The notes beneath the pieces are model-generated. The model saw only the letters and a list, made by a program, of their open reading frames with translations. It ran no database searches and had not been told where the DNA came from. A stretch of 64,000 nucleotides of DNA, taken from assembly GCA_030448225.1 (NCBI GenBank), contig JAUJNJ010000015.1, positions 1 to 64,000 of the forward strand, written 5' to 3'. This document shows positions 8,849-17,846 of the stretch, one piece after another (position 1 is the stretch's first letter; the number at the start of each line of letters is the position of its first letter). Origin of the DNA: Phycisphaerae bacterium. Lineage in GTDB: Bacteria > Planctomycetota > Phycisphaerae > Tepidisphaerales > Tepidisphaeraceae. Both the position numbers and the translations under genes were made by a program.

Positions 8849-9257
8849 CTACTCGTCTTCCTCGAATTCCTCTTCGTCGTCGTCGTCGTAGTCGTCGTCC
8901 TCTTCGTCCTCGTAGTCGTCGTCTTCTTCTTCGTCCTCGTCGTCATCCTCGTCGTCGTCCTCGTCCTCTTCGTCCTCGTCCTCGTCGAGGATCGTCGTCC
9001 TCGTCCTCGTCGTCGTCGACCGCGTCGTCGTCATCCTCCTCGTCGTCGTCTTCCTCGTCCTCGTCGGCGACCTCGTCCCTCCTCCTCGTCCTTCGCCTTC
9101 TTCTTCGCGGCTTGCGGCAGGCCGTCGGCGCGAGGCCGGCACCGACGTACGCGGCGGGGAGGGCGTCGACGGCGGCGGCGGCGCCGCCGAGCAGGTTGAC
9201 CAATGTGTCGGTGTCGGCGCGGCTCGCCACGCCGTCGCGGTTGAGTTCCGTATCCAT
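8849..9257 (-). CDS. Protein with long Asp/Glu-rich C-terminal tail, frame-broken
   Basis: The start MDTELNRDGVASRADTDTLV at 9257 opens a short conserved-looking domain of about 45 residues (continuing NLLGGAAAAVDALPAAYVGA). A Lys-rich link (QAAKKKAKDEEE in one frame) follows, then about 90 residues made almost only of Asp and Glu with scattered Tyr, ending EEEFEEDE and a stop at 8849. The tail switches among all three frames, so at least two indels are present in the GAC/GAG repeats. Such tails are found on planctomycete proteins of unknown role and could bind cations or basic proteins such as nucleoid peptides (speculative). It is strongly acidic, in contrast to the 28-residue basic peptide at 17847. 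Confidence 0.55.
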
Positions 9258-10038
9258 AAGGAGCCTTCCCAGCGTCTCAGGTGTCCAACGTCTCGCCCGC
9301 ACGCGGGCCGGCGGCACACGCGCGTGGCGACCCGCGGACCCGACCCGAACGAGGCCGGCATCAACCGGCGAGTCGGCCGCCCGAAGTGCACGTCGCGGGC
9401 CTGCCGAAACGGCGGCATTAAATCCGTGCCAATGGGCGGAGTCAAGCGAAGACTTTGAACTAAAATCCGCGCGCCGATTTGCCTTTAGGAGCCCGAGCAC
9501 GCGGCAGTAACGTCGCGCGTCCCACGATCCTGCCACACGCCAACAAGACGTCGCGCGTCGTGGCACGCGGGAGTGACGTCGGCCCGCGACGCGCCCGCCG
9601 ATCGCCCGGGCGGCTCACGTCCATCATCCGCCGATCCCGTCGCGCGGCAGAACTGGACGGTCGATCCATGCATGGCAGACCGCACTCGAAGAAGGGGTGA
9701 GGCACGGGGGTCTGCGAAGGGACGATTAGCATAGGGGACGGGTGGGAACGCGAAACCATACGGTTCCCGGGCGAGCGTGGCATCCCCGGCAGAGTCATCC
9801 CGAGGGAGCGGAAGCGTCCCGACCCATCTCGGGACGGCGAAGACTCTCACCGGCCCGAGATGGGTCGTCGCTGTCGCTCCTCGGGATGACGCGGCCCTGT
9901 ACATGCGATTGCTACGCCCGCCCTAAATGCGGCTCTAAGAGCTTCTAAAAGTACCGGTCCGCGAGAAATGTCATCCTGAGCGAAGCGAAGGATCCTCCCG
10001 TGGTTCCTGCGACACCCGCGTGAGATCCTTCGCCGCGC
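9258..10038. other. Intergenic region with two palindromic repeats
   Basis: Two foldback elements dominate: 9794-9891 (gtcatcccgagggagcgg at one end, cgctcctcgggatgac at the other) and 9970-10049 (gtcatcctgagcgaagcg and cgccgcgctcaaaatgac). The first 500 bases show no gene I can support. Confidence 0.6.
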
Positions 10039-10049
10039 TCAAAATGACA
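9970..10049. repeat. Repeat tcatcctgagcgaagcgaag supplying the copA stop codon
   Basis: This copy of the tcatcctgagcgaagcgaag / cttcgccgcgctcaaaatga element overlaps the 3' end of copA. The copA stop at 10039-10041 is the TGA within its tttgagcgcggcg arm, so the last codons of the ATPase are repeat-derived. Confidence 0.6.
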
Positions 10050-12750
10050 ACTTGCCCACCCCGATTCTTTTATACGCCCTAAAGGTCCCGCGCGATGGGC
10101 ACTCCTGGTCTTCCGTTTTCGAGGCGTCAGCCTCCGTCTTCGTCGTCGCCCACTCCGTGCCTCGCCGCGGTTCGACCGCTTTCACCTCGAAGCCGCTCGG
10201 CTGCGGCTCGCCGATCTTTGCCCGGCGGAGCAGCAGCGCGTTGCCGATCACCGTCACGTCCGACAGCGCCATCGCGCCGGCGGCGATCAGCGGGTTGAGC
10301 AGGCCCAGGGCCGCCAGCGGGATGGCGATCACGTTGTAGATGAAGGCGAAGAACAGGTTCTGGCGGATCTTGGTCATCGTCGCGCGCGACAGCAGGATGG
10401 CCGACGCCACGCCGTGGAGCGAGCCGCTGACGAGCACGATGTCGCCGGTCTCCTTGGCCACGTCGGACCCCGAGCCGATCGCGATGCCGAGGTCGGCCGC
10501 CGCCAGGGCGGGCGCGTCGTTGATGCCGTCGCCGACCATCGCGACGCCGGTGGACCGCTTGCGGCCGCCGAACTCCTCCCGCACGTCCGCCTCGAGCGCG
10601 GCCGCGGACTGCTGAAGTTCGCGAATCGCGTCGGCCTTGCCGCCGGGCTTTACGTCGGCGCGGACGTCGGTGATGCCGACTTCTCGCGCGACCGCTTCGG
10701 CCGTCGCGCGGTTGTCGCCGGAGAGGAGCACGGTGCTCAGGTTCATGCGGTGCAAAGCCGCGATCGCCCGCGCGGAGTCGGGCTTCACCTCGTCCTCAAG
10801 CAGGATCACGCCGAGACGTCTTGGGTGCTCACCCGCCCGTTGGACCGCGACGTGTACAACGCTCTGTCCTGCGGCACGAAGTGTGGGGCCCTCCTTGAAC
10901 CCCGGCCCCGTTGCGAGTTTCCGTTGACCGTTGCCTTCGATCCATTGGGTCGCTTCGGCGACGACTTGGAGTGGCCCGTCCGGCAACGGGGGCACACCCT
11001 GCATGTCCATGAACGATCCGCTCCCCACAAAGATGGTGCGCCCGAGGGCGACGCAGGTGACTCCCAGGCCCGGCTCGTTCTTGAAGTGCTCGATCAGTAA
11101 CTGACCGTAGGCGAGCCCCTCCGCATCCGCCTCGCGTACGATGGCTTTCGCCAACGGGTGTTCGCTGAACTGCTCCGCGGCGGCGGCCATCAGGAGGAGG
11201 TCGCCCGCCCCGTCGACGTCCGTCGCGTACACGCCGTCCACAACCGGCCTGCCCGTTGTGATCGTGCCGGTTTTGTCGAGCACGACCGTGTCGATCCGCT
11301 CCGCCTTCTGCAGCGCGTCGATGTCTCGGATCAGGATGCCCCGGCGGGCGCCGAGGCCGGTGCCGACCATCAGCGCCGCCGGCACGGCCAGCCCGAGCGC
11401 GCAGGGGCAGGCGATGATCAGCACGCTGCAGACGGCCTTGGCGATCATGCCCCAGGTGCGGGCGGCCTCCCAGTCGTGGGCGGCGCCCCAGGCGTACCAG
11501 CCGACGCCGGTGAGCAGCGCGATCCCCAGCACGACCGGCACGAAGATCGCCGCGATCCGGTCCGCCAGCTTCTGCACCGGCGGCTTGCTCGACTGCGCGC
11601 TCTCCACGAGCTTCACGATCTGCGCCAGCGCCGTCTCGCTGCCGATCTTCGTCACGCGGACGACGAGCCGGCCGTCGGCATTCAGAGTGCCGCCGATGAC
11701 CGCGTCGCCCGGCACGCGCGTCACCGGCAGCGGTTCGCCGCTGATCATCGATTCGTCCACGCTCGACCGCCCGTCCACGACCACGCCGTCGACCGGCACG
11801 CGGTCGCCCGGCCGCACGAGGACGCGGTCGCCGAGCTGAAGTTCGGCGACGGGAACCTCGGTGAAAGGAGCGGGGGGTGGAGAGTGCGGGGTGGGGAGTA
11901 ACGGCAGAGCGATGCCCGAGTTCTCCTTACTCCCCACGCTCCACTCCCCACTCTCCACTCCTTCATTCGCACGCAGCGCCACCGCGGGGGCGAGGTTCAG
12001 CAACTGCCGGATCGCGCTGCCGGCGGCCTCGCGGGCGCGGGCTTCGAGCCAGTGGCCGAGGCTGATGAGCGCGAGCAGGCCGGTGGCCTCCATGAAGTAG
12101 AGGTCGGGGAGCGTGCCCCACGTGCCCAGCAGGTAGCCCCCGAAGGCGACGAGGCTGTACAGATAAGCGACGGTCGCGCCCATCGAGATGAGCGTGTCCA
12201 TGTTGCTCGTGCCGCGCCGCAGCGCGCCCCACGCGCTGCGGTAGAACGCGCCGCCGACCAGCAGCAGGGCGGTCGTGCTCGTCGCCAGCGCGAGCCACTC
12301 CATCCATAGCGCCGAGCCGGTGCGGTGCCCGGCGTGGGCGTCGTGGCCGTCGGAAAGGAGCCACAGCGTCCAGTGCGTGAGTTCGAGCGGGAACCAGAGC
12401 ACCACGCCGATGATCGCCCGGCGGCACCACGCGCGGGCGTGGGCCCGCTGCGACTGGAGGCGTTCCTCCTCCACGTTGCCCGCCGCGATGCCCGGCGTCT
12501 CGGGGGCGCTCACGTACCCCGCGGCGGTGATGGCGCTCGCGATCTTCGACGGGTCGGCGGACGCCGGGTCGTACGTCACCGTGGCCCGGCCGCGCGCCAG
12601 GCTCACCGACGCCGCCTTCACGCCCGGCACCGCCTTCGCGGCGTGCTCGACGTGCGCGACGCACGACGCGCAGTCCATCCCCTGCACGCTCAGCGAGATC
12701 TCGCACGCGTCGGCGGCCGGGCTTTCCGTTACGGTTGCAACTGAGCTCAT
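10039..12750 (-). CDS. copA: Copper-translocating P1B-type ATPase CopA
   Basis: The 903-residue protein pumps Cu(I) out of the cytoplasm using ATP. Seen in order: an N-terminal heavy-metal domain with GMDCASC (near residue 25), a His-rich loop [11 protein letters not shown] between early membrane segments, the actuator domain ([23 protein letters not shown]), the ion-path motif ACPCALGL, the phosphorylation site DKTGTITTG, and the hinge [20 protein letters not shown]. Between the second membrane pair and the actuator there is an extra stretch of about 35 residues encoded by a genomic repeat (11863-11970). After the last membrane segments about 55 residues extend into another repeat, which provides the stop. 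It follows csoR and copZ on the same strand, so copper-induced derepression is likely. Start 12750 places the metal-binding domain normally. Confidence 0.93.
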   Translation of the reverse strand: MSSVATVTESPAADACEISLSVQGMDCASCVAHVEHAAKAVPGVKAASVSLARGRATVTYDPASADPSKIASAITAAGYVSAPETPGIAAGNVEEERLQSQRAHARAWCRRAIIGVVLWFPLELTHWTLWLLSDGHDAHAGHRTGSALWMEWLALATSTTALLLVGGAFYRSAWGALRRGTSNMDTLISMGATVAYLYSLVAFGGYLLGTWGTLPDLYFMEATGLLALISLGHWLEARAREAAGSAIRQLLNLAPAVALRANEGVESGEWSVGSKENSGIALPLLPTPHSPPPAPFTEVPVAELQLGDRVLVRPGDRVPVDGVVVDGRSSVDESMISGEPLPVTRVPGDAVIGGTLNADGRLVVRVTKIGSETALAQIVKLVESAQSSKPPVQKLADRIAAIFVPVVLGIALLTGVGWYAWGAAHDWEAARTWGMIAKAVCSVLIIACPCALGLAVPAALMVGTGLGARRGILIRDIDALQKAERIDTVVLDKTGTITTGRPVVDGVYATDVDGAGDLLLMAAAAEQFSEHPLAKAIVREADAEGLAYGQLLIEHFKNEPGLGVTCVALGRTIFVGSGSFMDMQGVPPLPDGPLQVVAEATQWIEGNGQRKLATGPGFKEGPTLRAAGQSVVHVAVQRAGEHPRRLGVILLEDEVKPDSARAIAALHRMNLSTVLLSGDNRATAEAVAREVGITDVRADVKPGGKADAIRELQQSAAALEADVREEFGGRKRSTGVAMVGDGINDAPALAAADLGIAIGSGSDVAKETGDIVLVSGSLHGVASAILLSRATMTKIRQNLFFAFIYNVIAIPLAALGLLNPLIAAGAMALSDVTVIGNALLLRRAKIGEPQPSGFEVKAVEPRRGTEWATTKTEADASKTEDQECPSRGTFRAYKRIGVGKLSF
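11863..11970. repeat. Palindromic ggagtggggagt repeat inserted in frame in copA
   Basis: ggtggagagtgcggggtggg and ccccacgctccactccccac form the two arms of a foldback related to the ggtggagtgg elements at 33700, 34160, 35806 and 47484. Read as copA codons it adds about 35 residues ([15 protein letters not shown] and [14 protein letters not shown]) without breaking the frame. Confidence 0.7.
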
Positions 12751-12797
12751 GACGCTCCTCCGTCCTCGCGCGGCGGCCGAATACCGGCCGCCACGTC

Positions 12798-13025
12798 TCA
12801 TGCGACCGACGCCACGCCGTAGCCGGCGCGCTTCACCGCCTCGGCGAGCGCCGCGGCGGGGGTGGCTTCGTCGCTGACGACGGTCACCCGCCCGGTGGTC
12901 AGGTCCACCGACACGTCCTGTACGCCCGCCTCGGCGCCGACCGAGTTCTTCACCCGCCCGGCGCACTTCTGGCAGCTCATCCCCCGGGCCTCGATCGTCG
13001 TGGTCTTCGTGGTTGCTTGCGACAT
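12798..13025 (-). CDS. copZ: CopZ-like heavy-metal-associated chaperone
   Basis: This 75-residue protein is one heavy-metal-associated domain with the Cu(I)-binding motif [15 protein letters not shown] and the following strand [13 protein letters not shown]. Such proteins carry Cu(I) to the metal-binding domain of CopA. GGAG lies seven bases before ATG 13025; the GTG one codon earlier is a possible alternative. It sits between csoR and copA, in the usual csoR-copZ-copA order, 47 bases before copA. Related metal-binding domains could bind Hg or Zn, but the neighbours make copper by far the likeliest. Confidence 0.88.
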   Translation of the reverse strand: MSQATTKTTTIEARGMSCQKCAGRVKNSVGAEAGVQDVSVDLTTGRVTVVSDEATPAAALAEAVKRAGYGVASVA

Positions 13026-13062
13026 CACGTTGCTCCTTTCGCGTTCGATGTTGTCTTGTTCC

Positions 13063-13371
13063 TCACCGCAGGAACCGGCCGAGCGACACGCGCACCTCGT
13101 TCTTCAACTCGTCGAGGTTCTTGCCCGCCGCCTCCGGGTGGGGCGCGGCGTTGGCGTGGCCGGACACGCAGTGGACCATGTGGTCGGTCAGCACCTCCAC
13201 GCCCACCGCGTCGAGCGCGGAGCGGAGGGCGGCGATCTGCGTGAGGATGTCGGCGCAGTAGCGGTTCTCGTCGACCATCCGCTGTAGCCCGGCCACCTGC
13301 CCGGCGATCCGCTTGAGGCGGTTTGCGAGCTTCGTGCGGTCCGGTCCGTGCGGGGGAGCGATCGGTTCCAT
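13063..13371 (-). CDS. csoR: CsoR-family copper-sensing repressor
   Basis: The 102-residue all-helical protein carries the Cu(I) fingerprint of CsoR: Cys in NRYCADILTQ, then His and Cys in LTDHMVHCVSGH. The helix starting TKLANRLKRIAGQVAGLQRM is the conserved DNA-contacting region of the DUF156 family. With Cu(I) bound, CsoR lets go of its operator and the efflux genes are expressed. A matching GC-centred palindrome lies just upstream (13383-13399). Start 13371 (MEPIAPP) is preferred; an ATG at 13377 would add two residues. The gene leads the csoR-copZ-copA operon and so is probably autoregulated. The formaldehyde sensor FrmR is related but has a different residue pattern. Confidence 0.88.
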   Translation of the reverse strand: MEPIAPPHGPDRTKLANRLKRIAGQVAGLQRMVDENRYCADILTQIAALRSALDAVGVEVLTDHMVHCVSGHANAAPHPEAAGKNLDELKNEVRVSLGRFLR

Positions 13372-13377
13372 GCACAT

Positions 13378-13406
13378 ATAGTATACCCCGTGGGGGTATC
13401 CGTCAA
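13378..13406 (-). promoter_or_regulatory. CsoR operator and promoter of the copper operon
   Basis: ATACCCC (13383-13389) and GGGGTAT (13393-13399) form the G/C-centred palindrome typical of CsoR operators. On the minus strand TTGACG (13406-13401), 17 bases and TACTAT (13383-13378) form a possible promoter whose spacer is the operator. Transcription would begin at about ATG 13371, so the mRNA may be leaderless. Confidence 0.6.
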
Positions 13407-13545
13407 GCCTGAAAAACGGCCCCGGCTGCTTGCCTCTGCCGGGGGATGGTACCGAGGGACTGCCGGGCGCTGGAGCACGGCGGGAATGGTATAGCGACTC
13501 GTTCGCTCGGAACCGTGGGAGCACGCTCCCACGGCGTTCGTGGTG

Positions 13546-14799
13546 CTACACGGTTAGACGCGTCGACTGGCTTGCTCGTGACGTGCGCCGCCGGCGCAGC
13601 GAGACGAACGCGAGGCCGACGAGCGCGAGGACGCCCGTCCCCGGCTCGGGGACGGCGGCGAACGTGTAGGCGAACAGTTCGTACCCGCCGGTCGAGCTGC
13701 CGAAGCCGTTGACCTCGAAGTAGTACAGGCCGGCCGTGGGCAGGATCAGGTCGATCAGCGTCGCCTCGCCGGACTCGAACTCGTCGTCGCTGACGGCGGG
13801 GGTGCCGTAGTAGTTCACCGGACTCCCCGTCGCGTCGCGCACGGTGAGGATGCCGTCGAGGTTGCTGAGGCGCGGCGAGGGCAGCGTCATCGTGAGCAGG
13901 CTGACCTCGAGCAGGCCGGCGGGCGCGAGGACCGAGTAGAAGTCGTCCTCGCCGGCGACCGAGATCGAGCCGGTGACGGCGACCGCGTCGACGTCGAACG
14001 TCTTGCCGTAGTCCTGCGACCCCGGGCGGAGCGTGTTGGGGACGTCCAGGTCGTTCAGCGTGAGGGGCTGGGCGGCGACGGTCGAGCTGTTCCCGCCCGT
14101 GCCGGTGACGACGTTCGGCGTCTCGTTGAACGCGAGCTTCACCGCCTCGCGCGCGCCGAAGCTCACGGGGCCGGTCGCCTGGTCGAGCGTCTGGCCGACC
14201 GACGCGGGGCTGGCCATCAGGTTGCGCCCGGACTCGGTGGCGTTCGTCGGCCCGGGGTAGTCCGGCGTGTACGGGGCGGGTCCCGGGCGCGGCGTGGTGA
14301 TGCCGGACCCGATCGGCCCGTACGAGTCGCCGTGCCGCAGTCCCTGCAGGTGCCCCAGCTCGTGGGCGCCGACGAACGACGCCAGCGCCACGTGGTTCGC
14401 GCTCGTCGACGGCGGCTGGTTGAAGCCGCCGAGGAGGCTGCCGACGTTCACGCGGGCGGTGTCGGTCTTGATCAGGTTGCGGAAGTCGATCGTCTGCGCC
14501 TGCCCGCCGACGAGCGCGCCGCCGCTGTAGCTCGTCGGCGCGTTGAACGTGACGGTCGAGAACGGCCCCGCCGCCGGCGGCGTCAGCGTGAAGCTGAAGT
14601 CGAACGCGTCGTAATACCCGTCGATGACCGTGCGGATCTGGCTTTGCTCGCTGCTCGTGTAGACGTGGGTGGACGAGCCGTTGCCGGGGTGGCTGGCGAA
14701 GTCCAGGTACACCTGCTGCGTCGCGCCCGCGGACGATGCGACAAATCCGCTGGCGAACACCGCGCCGAACAGGAGCGGCCGAGACATGACGTGCTTCAT
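13546..14799 (-). CDS. Exported PEP-CTERM metzincin-like metalloprotease
   Basis: The 417-residue protein has a signal peptide (MKHVMSRPLLFGAVFASGFV, cleavage probably near SAGA), a catalytic region with the full zinc motif HELGHLQGLRH (HExxHxxGxxH) and a plausible Met-turn NLMASPAS about 50 residues later. A beta-sandwich region follows (about 240-385, with EDDFYSVLAPAG, resembling a pre-peptidase C-terminal domain), and it ends with a PEP-CTERM sorting signal: VPEPGTG, a hydrophobic helix and RRRR. PEP-CTERM proteins are processed by an exosortase and sent to the surface or extracellular matrix. GGGGGAAG lies a few bases before ATG 14799. It stands alone with no exosortase in the window. 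Substrate is unknown. Confidence 0.85.
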   Translation of the reverse strand: MKHVMSRPLLFGAVFASGFVASSAGATQQVYLDFASHPGNGSSTHVYTSSEQSQIRTVIDGYYDAFDFSFTLTPPAAGPFSTVTFNAPTSYSGGALVGGQAQTIDFRNLIKTDTARVNVGSLLGGFNQPPSTSANHVALASFVGAHELGHLQGLRHGDSYGPIGSGITTPRPGPAPYTPDYPGPTNATESGRNLMASPASVGQTLDQATGPVSFGAREAVKLAFNETPNVVTGTGGNSSTVAAQPLTLNDLDVPNTLRPGSQDYGKTFDVDAVAVTGSISVAGEDDFYSVLAPAGLLEVSLLTMTLPSPRLSNLDGILTVRDATGSPVNYYGTPAVSDDEFESGEATLIDLILPTAGLYYFEVNGFGSSTGGYELFAYTFAAVPEPGTGVLALVGLAFVSLRRRRTSRASQSTRLTV

Positions 14800-15248
14800 G
14801 ACTTCCCCCGATGCCAACCACGCCCGTTGGACTCCCCGCGGGGAGATTTCCCCAGCCGGCAAACGCCGGATCGTGTCCGAAACCGCAAGGATGTGACGGC
14901 TGGCCCGGGGAGAGCCTACCGGCCGAGGCGGGCCGTCGCAATGAGGTTGGGCCAATTCGGCTCCGCGAGGCGGAAGTTCTTCAATGCGGTCGCCCGCCCG
15001 GTCCCGATCACTCCACCGTCCGGACGTTGCCGATATTGGTCCGTCCGCATGGACGGCGTGGCGGGCGCTCGCGGTGTCGCCGCATTCCGGCCCGCAACCA
15101 CGCGGGAAGCGATTCGGCTTCGATAGTTCGACACCAGCGGGGGCGCGGACGAGACGCAATGGAGCCGGGGCGTGCGGAACGACCGCGGGCCGCGTCGATG
15201 AGACGCGGCCCGCGGCGCGGTGGATCGGTTGGGCGGAGCGCCGGGGCG
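14800..15248. other. Intergenic region with structured leader of the protease gene
   Basis: The 90 bases before the protease start contain two GC-rich hairpins on the minus strand (ccggcgtttgccgg and ctccccgcggggag), so the leader may be structured. The remaining 350 bases show no gene I can support. Confidence 0.4.
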
Positions 15249-15558
15249 CTACTTCTTATAGTATGCGGTGTTCTTCTCGATGAACGACGCCCACTCGGCC
15301 GGCAGGTCTTCCTGGGGGAAGATGGCCGTCACCGGGCACTCGTCGACGCAGAGGCCGCAGTCGATGCAGGATGGCCGTCACCGGGCACTCGTCGACGCAG
15401 AGGCCGCAGTCGATGCAGGTGTCGGGGTCGATGTAGAGCATCTCGGCCGCCTCGAAGTCCGGCTCGTCCTTCGTCGGGTGGATGCAGTCGACCGGGCAGA
15501 CCGCGACGCAGGCGGTATCCTTCGTTCCGATGCAGGGTTGCGCGATAAAGTGTGACAT
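15249..15558 (-). CDS. Seven-iron-type ferredoxin broken by a 49-bp duplication
   Basis: MSHFIAQPCIG at 15558 starts an 87-residue ferredoxin if one copy of the tandem duplication at 15321-15418 is removed. The N-terminal cluster ligands are in CIGTKDTACVAVCPVDCI and the second set in CIDCGLCVDECPVTAIF; the end reads AEWASFIEKNTAYYKK. This resembles bacterial 7Fe/8Fe ferredoxins, small electron carriers. The duplication repeats the CIDCGLCVDECP codons and shifts the frame, so as written the last 30 residues are replaced by an Arg-rich tail. It stands alone between the protease and gpmI, in the same orientation as both. Confidence 0.8.
15321..15418. repeat. Exact 49-bp tandem duplication inside the ferredoxin gene
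   Basis: Positions 15321-15369 and 15370-15418 are identical, starting gatggccgtcaccgggcact. Because 49 is not a multiple of three, the second cluster motif is repeated and the frame lost. It could be a replication slip or an assembly error. Confidence 0.9.
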
Positions 15559-15858
15559 CGTGGGCAGATCTCCTCAGGAGCGGGAGTATAGCGGGAGGGC
15601 GGGCGGTCGGTCCAGTCGGGGAAATAGCCGCTCGCGGCTTAACGCACCCTCGGCTCGGCGAAGGACCAATGACCAGGCCCCAATGACCAACAAATGACCA
15701 AGTCCTAATGACCAAGAGCGCTCGCGGGCGGTCTCCGCTGGTGGGTCACCATTCCTGTGGTAACGAGGGCGCTCTCCCTCCCCTCAGCAGCGTGCTGGAA
15801 GAAAGGGAGAGGGCGACGCCCGCCCACGTGCCGCCGATGATTGGTGCGGCGCCGGTGC
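15559..15858. repeat. Intergenic repeats: aatagccg hairpin and ccaatgaccaa words
   Basis: 15622-15643 (aaatagccgctcgcggctta) is a short hairpin of the TTTAGCCG family. 15661-15715 is made of ccaatgaccaacaaatgacc words also found at 38413-38468 and, inverted, at 38690-38729. No gene is visible here. Confidence 0.6.
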
Positions 15859-17493
15859 CTACTCCGGGATGAGCGAGGTGCCGGTCATCTCGTGTGGCTT
15901 GGGCAGGCCCATCAGGTGAAGCAGCGTCGGCGCGACGTCGGCGAGGCGGCCGCCCTCGCGGAGCGTCTTCCCGCGGAAGCGGTCGTCGACGACGATGAGT
16001 TCCACCGGGTAGGTCGTGTGGGCGGTGTGGGGGCCGCCGGTGTCGGGGTCGATCATCTGCTCGCAGTTGCCGTGGTCGGCCGTCACGACCGCCGCGCCGC
16101 CCTGGCGCTGCACGGCGTCGAGGATGCGCCCGACGCAGGCGTCCACGTGCTCGACCGCCTTCACCGCCGCGTCGAGCACGCCGGTGTGGCCGACCATGTC
16201 GCCGTTGGCGAAGTTCACCACCACCAAATCGTATTGCCCGCTCTCCACCCGCCGGACCGTCTCGTCGGTGATGCCGTACGCGCTCATCTCCGGCTTCTGG
16301 TCGTACGTGCTGACGTCGGTCGGGCTCGGGATGATCTGCCGGTCCTCGCCGGGGAACGGGTCGTTGCGGTAGTCGTTGAAGAAGAACGTGACGTGCGGGA
16401 ACTTCTCCGTTTCGGCGCAGCGGAATTGCTTCAGCCCCTGGTCGGCCAAGTACTCGCCGAGCGTGTTCTTCATCTTCGGCGGCTTGGGGTAGGCCACGCG
16501 CACCGGCAGGCCCTGCTCGTAGGCGGTGAGCGTGACGTAGGTGAGGTCGAGCTTCGGGCCGCGGTCGAAGCCGTCGAACGTGCCGAGGACGAACGCCTTG
16601 GTCAGCTCGCGCGGGCGGTCGCCGCGGTAGTTGTAGAAGAGGACGGAGTCGTGATTCTTGACGGTGACGGGGCCCGTGGTGGTGCCCGCGTCGCGGCCCG
16701 CGCCCGGACCCGCGGCGGAGCCGCTGGGCTCTCGGTGGCCGCCGGTGATGATCGAGGGGGTGACGAACTCGTCGCCCGACATGTTCGGTTCGGTGGGGTT
16801 CGCGTAGTAGTGCTGGACCGCCTCCTCCGCGGTCGCGAAGCGGGGGCCCTCGCCGAAGGCGATCGCGCGGTAGGCCTTCTCGACGCGCGGCCAGCGGTTG
16901 TCGCGGTCCATCGCGTAGTACCGGCCGCTGACGGTCGCCACCCGGCCGACGCCGATCTCGCGCATCTTCGCCTCGACCTCGCGGAGGTACCCGAGCCCGG
17001 AGTTGGGCGAGGTGTCGCGGCCGTCGGTGAACGCGTGGAGGTGGACGCGCGTCAGCCCGCGGCGGCGGCAGAGTTCGAGGCAGCCGTAGAGGTGCTCGAG
17101 CAGGCCGTGCACGCCGGCGTCGCTGACGATCCCGAACAGGTGCAGGTCGCTGCTCTTCTCCAGGGCGTTGTTCACGGCGACGTTCAGCTCGGGGTTGTCG
17201 TAGAACTCGCCGGTGCGGATCGCCTTGGTGATGCGCACCGACTCTTGATCCACGATGCGTCCCGCGCCGATGTTCTGGTGCCCGACCTCGCTGTTGCCCA
17301 TCGTGTTCTCGGGCAGGCCGACGTCGAAGCCGCTGGTCCGGATCAGCGTGCTGGGGTAGTCGGCCATGAGGCGGTCGGCGACCGGGTGGCGGGCGAGCAG
17401 GACGGCGTTGGCGCGGTCCCACCGGGGGAACGGGTTCTTGCCCCAGCCGTCGCGAATGATCAGGGCCACCGGGCGCTTCGAGGGGGTCGGCAC
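15859..17493 (-). CDS. gpmI: 2,3-bisphosphoglycerate-independent phosphoglycerate mutase
   Basis: The 544-residue protein interconverts 3- and 2-phosphoglycerate in glycolysis using two Mn(II) ions and a catalytic serine. Seen: the first metal site LIIRDGWGKNPFP, the nucleophile region ENTMGNSEVGHQNIGAGR, the substrate loop HAFTDGRDTSPNSG, and the C-terminal phosphatase metal sites in NFANGDMVGHTG, VVTADHGNCEQM and GPHTAHTTYPVELI. Length and motif order are normal for the family; about 25 extra residues (near GSAAGPGAGRDAGTTTGP) form an Ala/Gly insertion. I start at GTG 17493, preceded by AAAGGA, because the open frame upstream is Arg-rich and unlike the family. It appears monocistronic. Confidence 0.93.
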   Translation of the reverse strand: MPTPSKRPVALIIRDGWGKNPFPRWDRANAVLLARHPVADRLMADYPSTLIRTSGFDVGLPENTMGNSEVGHQNIGAGRIVDQESVRITKAIRTGEFYDNPELNVAVNNALEKSSDLHLFGIVSDAGVHGLLEHLYGCLELCRRRGLTRVHLHAFTDGRDTSPNSGLGYLREVEAKMREIGVGRVATVSGRYYAMDRDNRWPRVEKAYRAIAFGEGPRFATAEEAVQHYYANPTEPNMSGDEFVTPSIITGGHREPSGSAAGPGAGRDAGTTTGPVTVKNHDSVLFYNYRGDRPRELTKAFVLGTFDGFDRGPKLDLTYVTLTAYEQGLPVRVAYPKPPKMKNTLGEYLADQGLKQFRCAETEKFPHVTFFFNDYRNDPFPGEDRQIIPSPTDVSTYDQKPEMSAYGITDETVRRVESGQYDLVVVNFANGDMVGHTGVLDAAVKAVEHVDACVGRILDAVQRQGGAAVVTADHGNCEQMIDPDTGGPHTAHTTYPVELIVVDDRFRGKTLREGGRLADVAPTLLHLMGLPKPHEMTGTSLIPE

Positions 17494-17790
17494 GTTCGAT
17501 TCCTTTCGGTAAATGCAGGCGGGGATGATACGCGCCGGCCGCGCGATGTCACACCGCGCGCGCGAACCGGGCGCGGGCCGCGACGCGCCTCCGGCGGCGG
17601 CGGCCGGGACGGCGCGCGGCGAGTGGAAGCGGCGGGCGCGCGGCGACGAGCGGATGGCCGCGCGACGACGACGAGCGCGCGCGCGTCGCGCTCGGGATCC
17701 TCCCGATCGGCGGCTCCGACGACGGCCCGACGGCGCGCGAAAAACGCGCGCCATCCAATGTCAAAAAGTAATAGCAGCCGAAAAAAAACA
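17494..17790. other. Low-complexity GC-rich intergenic segment
   Basis: About 250 bases rich in cgcg and ggcg words turn abruptly into an A-rich stretch at 17755-17790. I see no gene; the A-rich part looks like an upstream promoter element of the small peptide gene that follows. Confidence 0.4.
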
Positions 17791-17818
17791 TTGACTGAAA
17801 ATTTCGCGCCCGTAAATT
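17791..17818 (+). promoter_or_regulatory. Strong promoter of the 28-residue basic peptide gene
   Basis: TTGACT (17791-17796), a 16-base spacer and TAAATT (17813-17818) form a near-consensus sigma-70 promoter. An A-rich stretch including eight consecutive A residues lies just upstream, like an UP element. Confidence 0.65.
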
Positions 17819-17846
17819 CGCCCGTCAAGAAAGGAGGACAAGCGCC

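Noticed and set aside
8860..9080. Plus-strand protein of Val/Leu repeats opposite the acidic tail
   Set aside because: It is the antisense reading of GAC/GAG repeats. The minus strand has a proper start, a conserved-looking head and a stop, so the plus reading is a shadow.
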